Shown: piece by piece, positions 30,449 through 38,710 of the stretch
Layout of the letters: each line of letters starts with the position of its first letter
Position numbering within the stretch: the stretch's first letter is position 1
From: Pseudooceanicola antarcticus
GTDB taxonomy: Bacteria > Pseudomonadota > Alphaproteobacteria > Rhodobacterales > Rhodobacteraceae
Length of the DNA: 64,000 nt
Direction of reading: 5' to 3'
Assembly: GCF_900215355.1 (NCBI RefSeq)
Contig: NZ_OBEA01000003.1
Location: forward strand, 534,755 to 598,754
The notes under the pieces: model-generated
The model's database searches: none
Told to the model about the DNA's origin: nothing
What the model saw: only the letters and a program-made list of their open reading frames with translations
Made by a program: the position numbers and the translations under genes

Positions 30449-31384
30449 ATGTCCGATCTTATCTCACAGGCGTTCGGCCATCCGATGGAGCGTTCGAAAG
30501 CAATGTCCGGAGACCAGCCCGCGGACCGGATCTCGGTGCGCGACTACCTCACAGAGGTCGAGATCGGCGCGTTCCAGCAAGAGCGCAACGTCGTGCAGCG
30601 CCTGCGTTTCAACGTCGTGGTCGAGGTGCGCGATGCGCCCGAGCCGCTGGAAGATGACGTCGACCGTATCCTGTCCTACGACGCCATCACCGAGGCCATC
30701 GAGGCCGAGCTCAGCGCCGAGCGCCTGAACCTGCTGGAAACCCTGGCCGAGCGTGTCTCGGCGCGAATCCTGGCGGAACCCCAGGCGCTGCGTGTCTTCA
30801 CCCGGATCGAGAAGCTGGACCGTGGCCCCGGTGCCCTGGGGGTCGAGGTCGTGCGCGCCCTGGGCGATGCGCTGCCCGCTGCCGAGGACGACGCCGAAAG
30901 CCCCTCGCTGAACCCGCTGGTGGTGTTCCTGGGCGCCGAGGCGCGGACCTCCGAGGCCTTCACCGGCTGGCTTGACCAGTTCGAGGCCGCCTCGCGTCCC
31001 GTGGTGATCTGCTGCGGCCCCCTGGAAGGCACGGCCAAGTCGGGCTCTGCGCTGACGCAACAGCGGATCGACCTGCTCTCGATCGAGCAGGCCGCCTGGC
31101 AGATGGCCGGGCGCGATGCGCGCTGCGTGGTGGTCAACACCCGCACCGAGCTCGACTGGTCGATGAAACATGGCCAGATCTCGCTCTGGGCCCCGTCGAA
31201 GATCGTGCTCGACGCCACCGGGGACCGCCCGCAGGACGTGGGCGACGGCTCTGACCTGGCGCTGTGGTTCGCGGGCCTGATGGGGGCGAGCGATCTGCTA
31301 TATGTCGGTGCCGAGGCCCCCGCCGCGAGCGGCACGACCCGCGTGCAGACGCTGCCCGTCACGGAAACCCTGCCGCTGCCCTGA
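30449..31384 (+). CDS. folB: dihydroneopterin aldolase with long C-terminal extension
   Basis: A 311-residue protein. Residues about 25-135 are a FolB domain (DRISVRDYLTEVEIGAFQQE, then LSYDAITEAIEAELSAERLNLLETLAE and RIEKLDRGPGALGVEV), which releases glycolaldehyde from dihydroneopterin in folate synthesis. Typical FolB has about 120 residues. The extra 175 residues (about 137-311) look like an alpha/beta domain with GAEARTSEAF and VVICCGPLEG, which I do not recognise. AGGGGG lies before the ATG. folP follows after 7 bp, so the pair is an operon. Confidence 0.88.
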   Translation: MSDLISQAFGHPMERSKAMSGDQPADRISVRDYLTEVEIGAFQQERNVVQRLRFNVVVEVRDAPEPLEDDVDRILSYDAITEAIEAELSAERLNLLETLAERVSARILAEPQALRVFTRIEKLDRGPGALGVEVVRALGDALPAAEDDAESPSLNPLVVFLGAEARTSEAFTGWLDQFEAASRPVVICCGPLEGTAKSGSALTQQRIDLLSIEQAAWQMAGRDARCVVVNTRTELDWSMKHGQISLWAPSKIVLDATGDRPQDVGDGSDLALWFAGLMGASDLLYVGAEAPAASGTTRVQTLPVTETLPLP

Positions 31385-31391
31385 GGTCCCG

Positions 31392-32396
31392 ATGTTCTAC
31401 TACCGTCCGCTTGTCCAGTCCGGCCCGAAACCCGCAGATGCGCTGCCGCTGACAGGCGGGCCGCTGTGGTTCAACCAGGTCGAGCGCCTGTCACGCACGG
31501 AGGCGCCGCAGATCCTGCCGGCCAGTGAGCTGCCCGAGGACTGGCAGCGCCGTCTCTGCCGTCCGCGCCCGGCGCTGGCGGGCCTGTCCATGGACCGGCC
31601 TCGGATCATGGGCATCCTCAACGTGACGCCTGACAGTTTCTCGGACGGGGGCAGCTTCAATGCGCCCGAGTCCGCGCTGGCCCATGCCAAGACCATGGCC
31701 GAGGCGGGGGCCGAGATGATCGACGTTGGCGGCGAATCCACCCGCCCCGGTGCGGCGGAAGTGCCCATCGCCCAGGAAATCGAGCGTACCGCCCCGGTGA
31801 TCCGCGCCATTGCGCCGCTCGGATTGCCGATCTCCATCGACACCCGAAAGTCGGCCGTGGGCCGTGCCGCGGCCGAGGCAGGGGCGGGTCTGATCAACGA
31901 TGTCTCGGGCTTTGCCTATGACCCGGCGCTGGCCGACGTGGCCTCGACCTTCGCGCTGCCGGTCTGCGTGATGCATATGCGCAAGGCGCCCGAGGACATG
32001 CACCTGGATCCGCACTACGACAACGCCCTGCTCGACGTCTACGACGAGCTGGAAGAGCGTGTCGCCGCAGCCGAGGCCGCCGGCATCCCGCGCGCCCGCA
32101 TCCTGGCCGATCCCGGTATCGGTTTCGCCAAGACCGCGCAGCACAACCTCGAGATCCTGAACCGGCTGTCGCTCTTCCACGGCATGGGCTGCCCGCTCTT
32201 GCTGGGGGTCTCGCGCAAGCGCTTCATCGGCTCCATCGGCCAGGCCCCCGAAGCCCGCGACCGCGCGCCGGGCTCCATCGCCGTGGCGCTGGCGGGCATT
32301 GCCCAGGGTGTGCAGATGGTGCGGGTTCACGATGTCGCCGAAACCGCCCAGGCCCTGCGGCTCTGGCTGGCGGTCCGCGACGGGCGCGAGGCCTAG
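31392..32396 (+). CDS. folP: dihydropteroate synthase
   Basis: A 334-residue TIM-barrel enzyme with the two FolP signatures IMGILNVTPDSFSDGG and IDVGGESTRPGA, plus INDVSGF and GVSRKRFIG (the pABA/sulfonamide-pocket lysine and arginine). It joins dihydropterin pyrophosphate with p-aminobenzoate. About 65 residues precede the barrel, a known feature in this order. Its TAG overlaps the stop of the convergent IclR gene by a few bases, with no terminator between them. Confidence 0.95.
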   Translation: MFYYRPLVQSGPKPADALPLTGGPLWFNQVERLSRTEAPQILPASELPEDWQRRLCRPRPALAGLSMDRPRIMGILNVTPDSFSDGGSFNAPESALAHAKTMAEAGAEMIDVGGESTRPGAAEVPIAQEIERTAPVIRAIAPLGLPISIDTRKSAVGRAAAEAGAGLINDVSGFAYDPALADVASTFALPVCVMHMRKAPEDMHLDPHYDNALLDVYDELEERVAAAEAAGIPRARILADPGIGFAKTAQHNLEILNRLSLFHGMGCPLLLGVSRKRFIGSIGQAPEARDRAPGSIAVALAGIAQGVQMVRVHDVAETAQALRLWLAVRDGREA

Positions 32397-33172
32397 CGCA
32401 GGGCGTTGGCGATCTCGCCCGCGTGGCGGTGCAGGATCTCGGTCAGGCGGGCGTAGTCGGCGGGGGTGACCTCGCTCATCGGCTCGGAGAAGCCCAGGGC
32501 GGCCTCGGCGCTGCCCATGGACCCCACGGGCACCGAGATGCCGACGGCACCGCTTTCAAATTCACCGGCAACCACCGAAACGCCGCTCTGGCGGATTTCC
32601 TGCACGGCGGCGGCGATGCGATCCCGGTCGGTCACCGTGTCGGAGGTGAAGCGCTCGACGGGGGCGGTCTCGATCATCTCGTTCGACCAGGTCTCGTCGC
32701 CCCAGGCCAGAAGCATGCGGCCGATGGAGGTGCTGAGCAGGGGCAGCCGGCTGCCCACGGTGAAGCCGAAGGTATAGCGGGTTTTCTGCTGCGCCGATTG
32801 GGCCACGTAGACCGCCGAGGCTCCGTCGCGCATGGCCAGGCTGACGCTGTAACCCAGCTCGCGGGCGCAGAGCTCCATCAGCGGCTGCACCTGGCGGCCG
32901 AACTGGTTGCCGCGCAGGAAGCCAGATCCCAGTACAAGCACACGAGGGGTCAGCGAGTAGCGGTTTTCCTCCTTGCGGACATACCCGAGGTGAACCAAGG
33001 TCAGCACCAGTCGCCGCACCGCGGCGCGTTCGATCCCGGTAAGCCGGGCGATCTCGGCAAGGGAGAGCTGGCTGTGCGCCTCGTCGAAGGCCCGCAGTAC
33101 GGTCATCCCCTTCATGAATGTCAGGGAGATGTCCTTGGTTGGAATATCCGACTGCACGTTTTCAGACCTCAT
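32393..33172 (-). CDS. IclR-family transcriptional regulator
   Basis: A 259-residue IclR protein: an N-terminal winged helix (FMKGMTVLRAFDEAHSQLSL, IARLTGIERAAVRRLVLTL) and a C-terminal GAF-like effector domain (GSRLPLLSTSIGRMLLAW, GVSVVAGEFESGAVGISVPV). Such regulators often control aromatic or carboxylate catabolism and respond to the substrate. The PcaU/PobR/PcaR subgroup has a similar extended start. It is divergent from the TRAP transporter genes and most probably controls the locus to 42.3 kb. An alternative ATG lies 18 bp further upstream. Confidence 0.9.
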   Translation of the reverse strand: MRSENVQSDIPTKDISLTFMKGMTVLRAFDEAHSQLSLAEIARLTGIERAAVRRLVLTLVHLGYVRKEENRYSLTPRVLVLGSGFLRGNQFGRQVQPLMELCARELGYSVSLAMRDGASAVYVAQSAQQKTRYTFGFTVGSRLPLLSTSIGRMLLAWGDETWSNEMIETAPVERFTSDTVTDRDRIAAAVQEIRQSGVSVVAGEFESGAVGISVPVGSMGSAEAALGFSEPMSEVTPADYARLTEILHRHAGEIANALR

Positions 33173-33256
33173 CCTCAGGCGCCCATACATCAGGCACAGA
33201 ACTTCCGTCTCAACGTATTGCCCACGGAAACCCGTGCCCGCAAGCTCTGTCTGGTC

Positions 33257-33316
33257 TTGACATGCCAATGATATATCCACCATGTGGTATATTATCGAAC
33301 GATCGAACAATAAATG
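33257..33316 (+). promoter_or_regulatory. dctP/iclR control region with IclR-type half sites
   Basis: This AT-rich stretch holds TTGACA (33257-33262), the dyad CCAC-CAT-GTGG (33277-33287) and two direct copies of ATCGAAC (33294-33300 and 33302-33308). Read on the minus strand it gives GTTCGATCG and GTTCGATAAT, close to the GTTCGATAATCG operators I recall for PcaU/PcaR. The intergene is 193 bp and serves divergent genes. Confidence 0.5.
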
Positions 33317-33365
33317 ACGGCCCGGTATTTTCCGCGGCCCAAGCCAACACGGAGACCCCTTCCTC

Positions 33366-34376
33366 ATGCTGAGAACACTCGTCGCCTCCGGCGCTCTCGC
33401 CCTTGCCATGACCGCAGGCGCCCAGGCGGAAACGCTGCGCTACGCGCATTTCATGTCGGCCAACAGCTGGCAGAACCAGACCATCTTCGAGGATTGGGCT
33501 GCCGCGGTCGAAGAAGCCGCCGGCGAAGAGCTCGACGTACAGGTCTTCCCTGCTCAAACCCTGGGCAAGGCGCCCGCGGGCTACGACAACGCGATGATGG
33601 GCATCGCCGACATCGCCTGGACCGTGCAGGGCTACACCGCCGGTCGCTTCCCGCTGAGCCAGATCATGGAACTGCCGGGCCTCTTCGACACCGGCGCCGT
33701 CGGCTCCTGCGCCTTCCAGAAGCTCTACGACAGCGGCGCGCTGGATGCGGAATACGACGAGACCCATGTGCTCTTCGTGCACACCCATGATCCGGGCCAC
33801 CTGCACACCGGCGACAAGCCCGTGTCGACCCTGGCCGACATGAAGGGCCTGAAGCTGCGCCGCCCGACCCAGGTCGTCGGCACGCTTCTGGAAAACCTCG
33901 GCGCCGAGCCCGTGGGCATGCCCGCGCCGAACACCTACGAGGCCCTGCAGCGCGGTGCCATCGACGGCTACATGCTGCCCTGGGAAAGCGTCGAGAGCTT
34001 CCGCCTGGCCGAGCTGTCGAATTACCACACCGAGTTCGGCTTCTACGCCCTGGCCTTCGTCGCCACGATGAACAAGGCCAAGTACGAGAGCCTCTCGCCG
34101 GAAGCCAAGGCCGCCATCGACGCCAACTCCGGCATGGAGTGGGCCGTGACCGCGGGCCGTGGCTACGATGAAGCCGGTGCCAAGGTGCTGGCCGAGCTGC
34201 GCGAGACCTCGAACGTGATCGAACTGTCGGACGAAGAGCGCGCGATCTGGAACGAAGCCGCCCAGTCCGCCTCGGACGCCTATATCGCCGAGCTCGACGG
34301 CATGGGCCTGCCGGGCACCGAGACCTACGCTGCGGTGCAGGGCTACGTCAGCGAATGCGAAGCAGAGCTGAACTGA
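33366..34376 (+). CDS. TRAP transporter solute-binding protein (DctP type)
   Basis: A 336-residue periplasmic binding protein with a signal peptide (MLRTLVASGALALAMTAGAQAE). LRYAHFMSANSWQNQTIFED starts the mature part, and LRRPTQVVGTLLENLGAEPV with GMPAPNTYEALQRGAIDGYM is the signature of DctP proteins, including the Arg that usually binds a substrate carboxylate. It hands the ligand to the DctQ/DctM permease encoded next. The ligand is probably an organic acid, unidentified. Confidence 0.93.
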   Translation: MLRTLVASGALALAMTAGAQAETLRYAHFMSANSWQNQTIFEDWAAAVEEAAGEELDVQVFPAQTLGKAPAGYDNAMMGIADIAWTVQGYTAGRFPLSQIMELPGLFDTGAVGSCAFQKLYDSGALDAEYDETHVLFVHTHDPGHLHTGDKPVSTLADMKGLKLRRPTQVVGTLLENLGAEPVGMPAPNTYEALQRGAIDGYMLPWESVESFRLAELSNYHTEFGFYALAFVATMNKAKYESLSPEAKAAIDANSGMEWAVTAGRGYDEAGAKVLAELRETSNVIELSDEERAIWNEAAQSASDAYIAELDGMGLPGTETYAAVQGYVSECEAELN

Positions 34377-34455
34377 GCTTCTGACTGATCCAGGATTTGG
34401 ACGGGCGGCCTCCGGGCGGCCCGTCCATGCACTTTTCAAACCAACGGAACACTCA

Positions 34456-34971
34456 ATGATAGTCGCCACGATCCGTCGGGTCGCCCATGTGATGGAGAGG
34501 GTCAGCCTCCTCCTCGGGGCGCTGTGTCTTCTCTACATGGTCTCGGTCGTAGGCCTGAACGTGCTGGCGCGGATCGTCTTCGATGCCACCGGAACGGCAC
34601 TCAACCTGATGATCCCCGGTGCCATCGAACAGGTCTCCTACCTGCTGGGCATCGTTGCCATGGCCGGTCTGACGGCCTCGCTGTCGCATGGGATGATCGC
34701 CGTCGACTTCCTGGTGACGCGCCTGCCGCGCGGAGGCCAGGCACTGGTCGCGCGCTTCTGGTTCCTGGTGCTGCTTTGCCTGGCCCTGGTGCTCTGCTGG
34801 CTCTTCTTCCACGACATGCAGGCCACCTACGCCCGCGGCGAGGAAAGCCAGGACCTGCGTATTCCGATGTTCCTGATCTACGGGCTTGCCATGCTGCAAA
34901 GCCTCGCCCTGGCGGTTGTCGCCCTGCGCGAGATGCTGGTCAGCCAGGGCGACCATGGAGAGATTGCCTGA
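34456..34971 (+). CDS. TRAP transporter small permease (DctQ type)
   Basis: A 171-residue membrane protein with four hydrophobic helices and the DctQ-like segment SVVGLNVLARIVFDATGTAL. It pairs with the large permease downstream, whose start overlaps its stop (ATGA). Together with the binding protein it makes a Na+- or H+-driven tripartite uptake system. Confidence 0.9.
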   Translation: MIVATIRRVAHVMERVSLLLGALCLLYMVSVVGLNVLARIVFDATGTALNLMIPGAIEQVSYLLGIVAMAGLTASLSHGMIAVDFLVTRLPRGGQALVARFWFLVLLCLALVLCWLFFHDMQATYARGEESQDLRIPMFLIYGLAMLQSLALAVVALREMLVSQGDHGEIA

Positions 34972-36278
34972 TGACTCCCCTGCTGATCGGCTATGCCTGC
35001 ATCGCCGCCATGTTCGTGATCCTGATCCTCGGCGCCCCCATCGGGCTGGCGATGGTCACGGTCGGTTTCGTAGGCTTCTCGGCCATCATCGGCATGTCGC
35101 CCGCGCTGGCCGTGCTGAAGACCGCCACCTTCGAGACCATCACCAATTACTCCTACACCCTGATCCCGCTGTTCCTTCTGATGGGCAACCTGATCTCGCG
35201 CTCGGGCGTGGCCACGGACCTGTTCCGCGGCGCGCTGCGCCTGACGCGCGGCTGGTCCGGCGGGCTGGCTGCGGCGGGCATGACCGCCAGCGCCATCTTC
35301 TCGACCGTGTCGGGCTCTTCGCTGGCCACCGCCTCGACCATGACCCGCGTCGCCTATCCCGAGATGCAGGCCCATGGCTATGATCCGCGCCTTGCCACCG
35401 GCTCGCTGGCGGCGGGGGGCACCCTTGGCATCCTGATCCCGCCCTCGATCGCGCTGATGCTCTATGCGCTGATCACCGAGCAATCGGTGGGCACCATGTT
35501 CCTGGCAGGCATCCTGCCGGGCATCCTGGCCTTCGTGCTCTATACGGTCACCATCCTCATCATGTCGCGGATCTGGACGCCGGACCCCACGGTGGTCCCG
35601 CCCTCCGAAACCGAGGCAGCCCCCGCCGGCCGTTTCGAGACGCTGCGCCTCTTCGCGCCTGCACTGGTGCTCTTCGGCCTCGTCATGGGCGGGCTCTACG
35701 GCAACTTCTTCACCCCCACCGAGGCCGGTGGCGTCGGTGCCGCGCTGTCGCTGATCTTCGCCCTCTGGCGCCGGGTGCCGCGTGCCGAGCTGGTGGCAGC
35801 CTTCGTCGAGACCATCGTCACCTGCGGCTCGATCTTCCTGATCCTGATCGGTGCCGAGGTCTTCGGCTTCGTGCTCTCGACCTCGCAGCTGTCCAACGCA
35901 CTGGTGGATTTCCTCAGTGGCAGCGGTTTCGGAAGCTGGCAGGTGCTGCTGGTGATCCTGGTCTTCTACATCATCCTGGGCTGCTTCATGGAGAGCCTGG
36001 CGATGATCCTGCTGACCGTGCCGATCTTCTTCCCGGTGATCCTGGCCAATGGCTTCGATCCGATCTGGTTCGGCGTGATCGCCGTGGTCACGGTCGAGCT
36101 GGGCATGATCACCCCGCCCGTGGGTATGAACCTCTTCATGGTGAAAAGCGCCTCGCGCGGCACCAAGCTGTCGACGATCATGACCGGGGTCATCCCCTTC
36201 GTCGTGACCGACGTGATCCGCCTGGGCATCCTGCTGGCCTTCCCGGCCATCTCGCTCCTGCTGACGGGGAGGCTCTAG
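34971..36278 (+). CDS. TRAP transporter large permease (DctM type)
   Basis: A 435-residue membrane protein with about 12 helices. GAPIGLAMVTVGFVGF, YTLIPLFLLMGNLISRSGVA, STVSGSSLATASTMTRVAYP, GTLGILIPPSIALMLYALIT and GMITPPVGMNLFMVKS are DctM hallmarks. It is the ion-coupled transport subunit. It starts within the DctQ stop. The glutamine-synthetase-like gene follows 63 bp downstream on the same strand. Confidence 0.95.
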   Translation: MTPLLIGYACIAAMFVILILGAPIGLAMVTVGFVGFSAIIGMSPALAVLKTATFETITNYSYTLIPLFLLMGNLISRSGVATDLFRGALRLTRGWSGGLAAAGMTASAIFSTVSGSSLATASTMTRVAYPEMQAHGYDPRLATGSLAAGGTLGILIPPSIALMLYALITEQSVGTMFLAGILPGILAFVLYTVTILIMSRIWTPDPTVVPPSETEAAPAGRFETLRLFAPALVLFGLVMGGLYGNFFTPTEAGGVGAALSLIFALWRRVPRAELVAAFVETIVTCGSIFLILIGAEVFGFVLSTSQLSNALVDFLSGSGFGSWQVLLVILVFYIILGCFMESLAMILLTVPIFFPVILANGFDPIWFGVIAVVTVELGMITPPVGMNLFMVKSASRGTKLSTIMTGVIPFVVTDVIRLGILLAFPAISLLLTGRL

Positions 36279-36341
36279 GATGACCGCGATCCACTCTTTG
36301 CACCACCCTCAGACCAGTACGTCAGGCAGGAAGGCCAGGGC

Positions 36342-37802
36342 ATGACTTCTTCTTATCAGGACCGCATCGCAGAGGGCCGCCTGGCCCGCGAAGGCTTGCT
36401 GAGCGCCGAGGCCCAGGCCTCTGCCGCCGCGCTGCTGGAGCGGGTCGAGGCCAGCGAGCTCGAGACCGTCCGCGTGGTCTTCGCCGACCAGCACGGCTTG
36501 CTGCGCGGCAAGACCGTGGCGGCGGGCAGCCTGGCGTCGATCTTCCGTTCGGGGCTGAACCTGCCGGGCACGCTGCTGCTCAAGGATACCTCCAACCGCA
36601 CCGTCTTTCCGATCTGGGACGGCAGTTCCTCGGGGGTGATGAAGACCATGGCCGGGGCGGGCGACATGCTGCTGGTGCCCGACCCCGACACCTTCCGCAT
36701 CCTGCCCTGGGCGCCGCATTCGGCCTGGCTCTTCTGTGATCCCTACACCCGCGACGGCGAGGCGCTGCCCTTCGCGCCGCGCCCGGTGCTGCGCTCTGCC
36801 GTGGCGGCGCTGGCCGAGAAGGGCCTGTCGCTGACCGTCGGGCTGGAGGTCGAGTTCCACGTCTACAAGCGCCTCGACGATCCGCTTGCCCACCACCAGG
36901 CGGGCCTGCCGGGGCAGCCGCCGACGACGGCGCTGCTGGACCAGGGCTATCAGTACCTGGCCGAGGCCAACTACGACCGGCTCGAGCCGGTGATGGACCT
37001 GCTGCGCCGCAATGCCCAGGCGCTTGGCCTGCCGGTGCATTCGACCGAGGTCGAGATGGGCCCCAGCCAATTCGAGTTCACCTTCGCCCCGGCCTCGGCG
37101 CTGGAGCATGCGGACAACATGATCATGTTCCGCACCATGGTGAAGGAGGTCTGCGCCCGCGAAGGCCTGCACGCCACCTTCATGTGCCGTCCCAAGAACG
37201 AGAACAGCGCCTCCAGCGGCTGGCACCTGCACCAGTCCCTGGTGAACGAGAGCGGCCGCAATGTCTTCATCCCCGAAGTGGCGGGAGAGCCCACGCCCGA
37301 GGCCAGTGCCTGGATCGCGGGCCTGCTGGCGCATGCGGAGGAAAGCTGCCTGCTGACCACGCCGACGGTGAACGGCTACAAGCGCTACCAGCCCTACCAG
37401 CTGGCACCCGACCGTATCGAATGGGGCTATGACAACCGGGGCGCCATGGTGCGCGCGCTGATGGCACCGGGCGATGCTGCCAGCCGGGTCGAGAACCGCG
37501 TGGCCGAGCCTGCCGCCAACCCCTATTTCTACTTCACCTCGCAGATCCTGTCGGGTCTCTCGGGCCTGGATCAGCGGTTGCAGGCTCCGGCGCCGGTCGA
37601 GAACCCCTACGACAACGACGCCACGGCCCTGCCGCCCAGCCTGATCGCCGCCATCGAGGCTTTCGAGACGGGCGATCTCTACCGCCGGACCCTGGGCGAG
37701 GACTTCGTCGAATACATGTCCTTCCTCAAGCGGGCCGAGTGGAAACGCTACCTCGGGATCGTCACCGAGTGGGAGCAGACCGAATACTTCGGGATCTTCT
37801 GA
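36342..37802 (+). CDS. glutamine synthetase-like ligase
   Basis: A 486-residue GS-fold enzyme. GLEVEFHVYKRL (metal-binding E-x-E), STEVEMGPSQFEFTFAPA, ATFMCRPKNE, SGWHLHQSL, RIEWGYDNRGAMVRAL and SRVENRVAEPAANPYFYFTS match the catalytic blocks. Differences from true glutamine synthetase (SASSGWHLHQ rather than GNGSGMHVHQ) point to another amine acceptor, as in gamma-glutamylpolyamine or gamma-glutamylanilide synthases. Given the oxygenase nearby, attaching glutamate to an amine substrate before oxidation is a reasonable inference. It follows the TRAP genes and is 2 bp before the tautomerase. Confidence 0.85.
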   Translation: MTSSYQDRIAEGRLAREGLLSAEAQASAAALLERVEASELETVRVVFADQHGLLRGKTVAAGSLASIFRSGLNLPGTLLLKDTSNRTVFPIWDGSSSGVMKTMAGAGDMLLVPDPDTFRILPWAPHSAWLFCDPYTRDGEALPFAPRPVLRSAVAALAEKGLSLTVGLEVEFHVYKRLDDPLAHHQAGLPGQPPTTALLDQGYQYLAEANYDRLEPVMDLLRRNAQALGLPVHSTEVEMGPSQFEFTFAPASALEHADNMIMFRTMVKEVCAREGLHATFMCRPKNENSASSGWHLHQSLVNESGRNVFIPEVAGEPTPEASAWIAGLLAHAEESCLLTTPTVNGYKRYQPYQLAPDRIEWGYDNRGAMVRALMAPGDAASRVENRVAEPAANPYFYFTSQILSGLSGLDQRLQAPAPVENPYDNDATALPPSLIAAIEAFETGDLYRRTLGEDFVEYMSFLKRAEWKRYLGIVTEWEQTEYFGIF

Positions 37803-37804
37803 TC

Positions 37805-38143
37805 ATGCCCCATATCGTCATCGAATATTACACCGAGACCGACATGGATCGCCGCCTGGTGCTGGAAACCGCGCTCGAGACCGCCGCGGCGAGCGGGGTC
37901 ATGAACCGCGCGGACATCAAGGTGCGGCTCTCGCGCAGCGAGGCGATCCTGCTGGGGGATGGGCGGAGCTCGTTCATGCATGTGACGATCTCGATGCTGG
38001 CAGGGCGCAGCGACGAGGCCAAGCTTGAGCTGGCCCGGGCCATGACAGAGGCGCTGCGCGCCACTTGTCCCTGCCTGGGCGCGATCAGCACCGATATCCG
38101 GGACATGAACCCCGAGACCTACAAGAAGTCGCTGCTGACCTGA
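37805..38143 (+). CDS. tautomerase-superfamily protein, CHMI-like
   Basis: A 112-residue protein starting MPHIVIEYYTETDM; after Met removal the N-terminal Pro would be the catalytic base of the tautomerase superfamily. The length and MPHxxxEY start match 5-carboxymethyl-2-hydroxymuconate isomerases (HpaF) of aromatic breakdown. No ring-cleavage enzyme is visible in the window, so the true substrate is open. It starts 2 bp after the GS-like gene and ends the operon before a strong terminator. Confidence 0.75.
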   Translation: MPHIVIEYYTETDMDRRLVLETALETAAASGVMNRADIKVRLSRSEAILLGDGRSSFMHVTISMLAGRSDEAKLELARAMTEALRATCPCLGAISTDIRDMNPETYKKSLLT

Positions 38144-38165
38144 TCCGGGACACGGCGGAAACGAC

Positions 38166-38192
38166 AAAGGCGGGGCCGGGCCCCGCCTTTTT
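38166..38192. terminator. strong bidirectional terminator
   Basis: AAAGGCGGGG pairs with CCCCGCCTTT around a short GC loop, followed by more Ts. It lies between the tautomerase gene and the convergent 160-residue gene. Confidence 0.9.
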
Positions 38193-38227
38193 CATGTGCC
38201 CGGCGTCTCGGTCTTCGGGCGCAGCGC

Positions 38228-38710
38228 TCAGGCGCTGAAGGGGCGGAAACCCGAGGCCTCGCTCAGCAGATGCGGCACATCGGCCAGGACTTCCTCGGCG
38301 GTGATGCGCTTGGCATTGGGTTTCGCGGAAAGCCCGAAGCCGGTCAGATAGGCCGGCTCGGCCAGCCGGATATCGGCGGGCAGGGAGGTCTCTGCACGCG
38401 CATCCAGCCAGCGCCAGTCGCCTGCACCCACCAGGTGGGCCTCATGGCTCTCTCCCTCTCCGCTTGCGACCACGGTCAGGGTCATCGCGTCAATGAGGCC
38501 CGCATAGGTGGTGTCGCGCAGGTGCAGCGGCACGGGGGCATCGGGGGCGAGGCCCGCGATCTCCATCACCGGAGCATGAGAGAGCATCAGCCAGGCCCAG
38601 GAGAGCTGGTGGCGCGCCATCAACTGGCGCACCGATTCCTTCAGGGTGAAATAGCCGTCCAGGATGTCGTGGAAGGGTTCGGCATCCTGGCCCGGCACGG
38701 CGGGGATCAT
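38228..38710 (-). CDS. 160-residue protein of the oxygenase operon, function unknown
   Basis: A 160-residue soluble protein I do not recognise. It has FHDILDGYFTLKESVRQLMA near the start and a strand-rich middle (DAMTLTVVASGEG). Its start overlaps the end of the oxygenase gene (ATGA at 38707-38710), so the two products are translationally coupled and may form a complex. It could be a third oxygenase subunit in the position of a small beta subunit, although the usual beta-subunit sequence pattern is not seen. Confidence 0.7.
   Translation of the reverse strand: MIPAVPGQDAEPFHDILDGYFTLKESVRQLMARHQLSWAWLMLSHAPVMEIAGLAPDAPVPLHLRDTTYAGLIDAMTLTVVASGEGESHEAHLVGAGDWRWLDARAETSLPADIRLAEPAYLTGFGLSAKPNAKRITAEEVLADVPHLLSEASGFRPFSA

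Noticed and set aside
37805..38143. Assignment of the tautomerase as part of a homoprotocatechuate pathway
   Set aside because: No ring-cleavage dioxygenase, dehydrogenase or other hpa gene is present, so only the superfamily call is kept.
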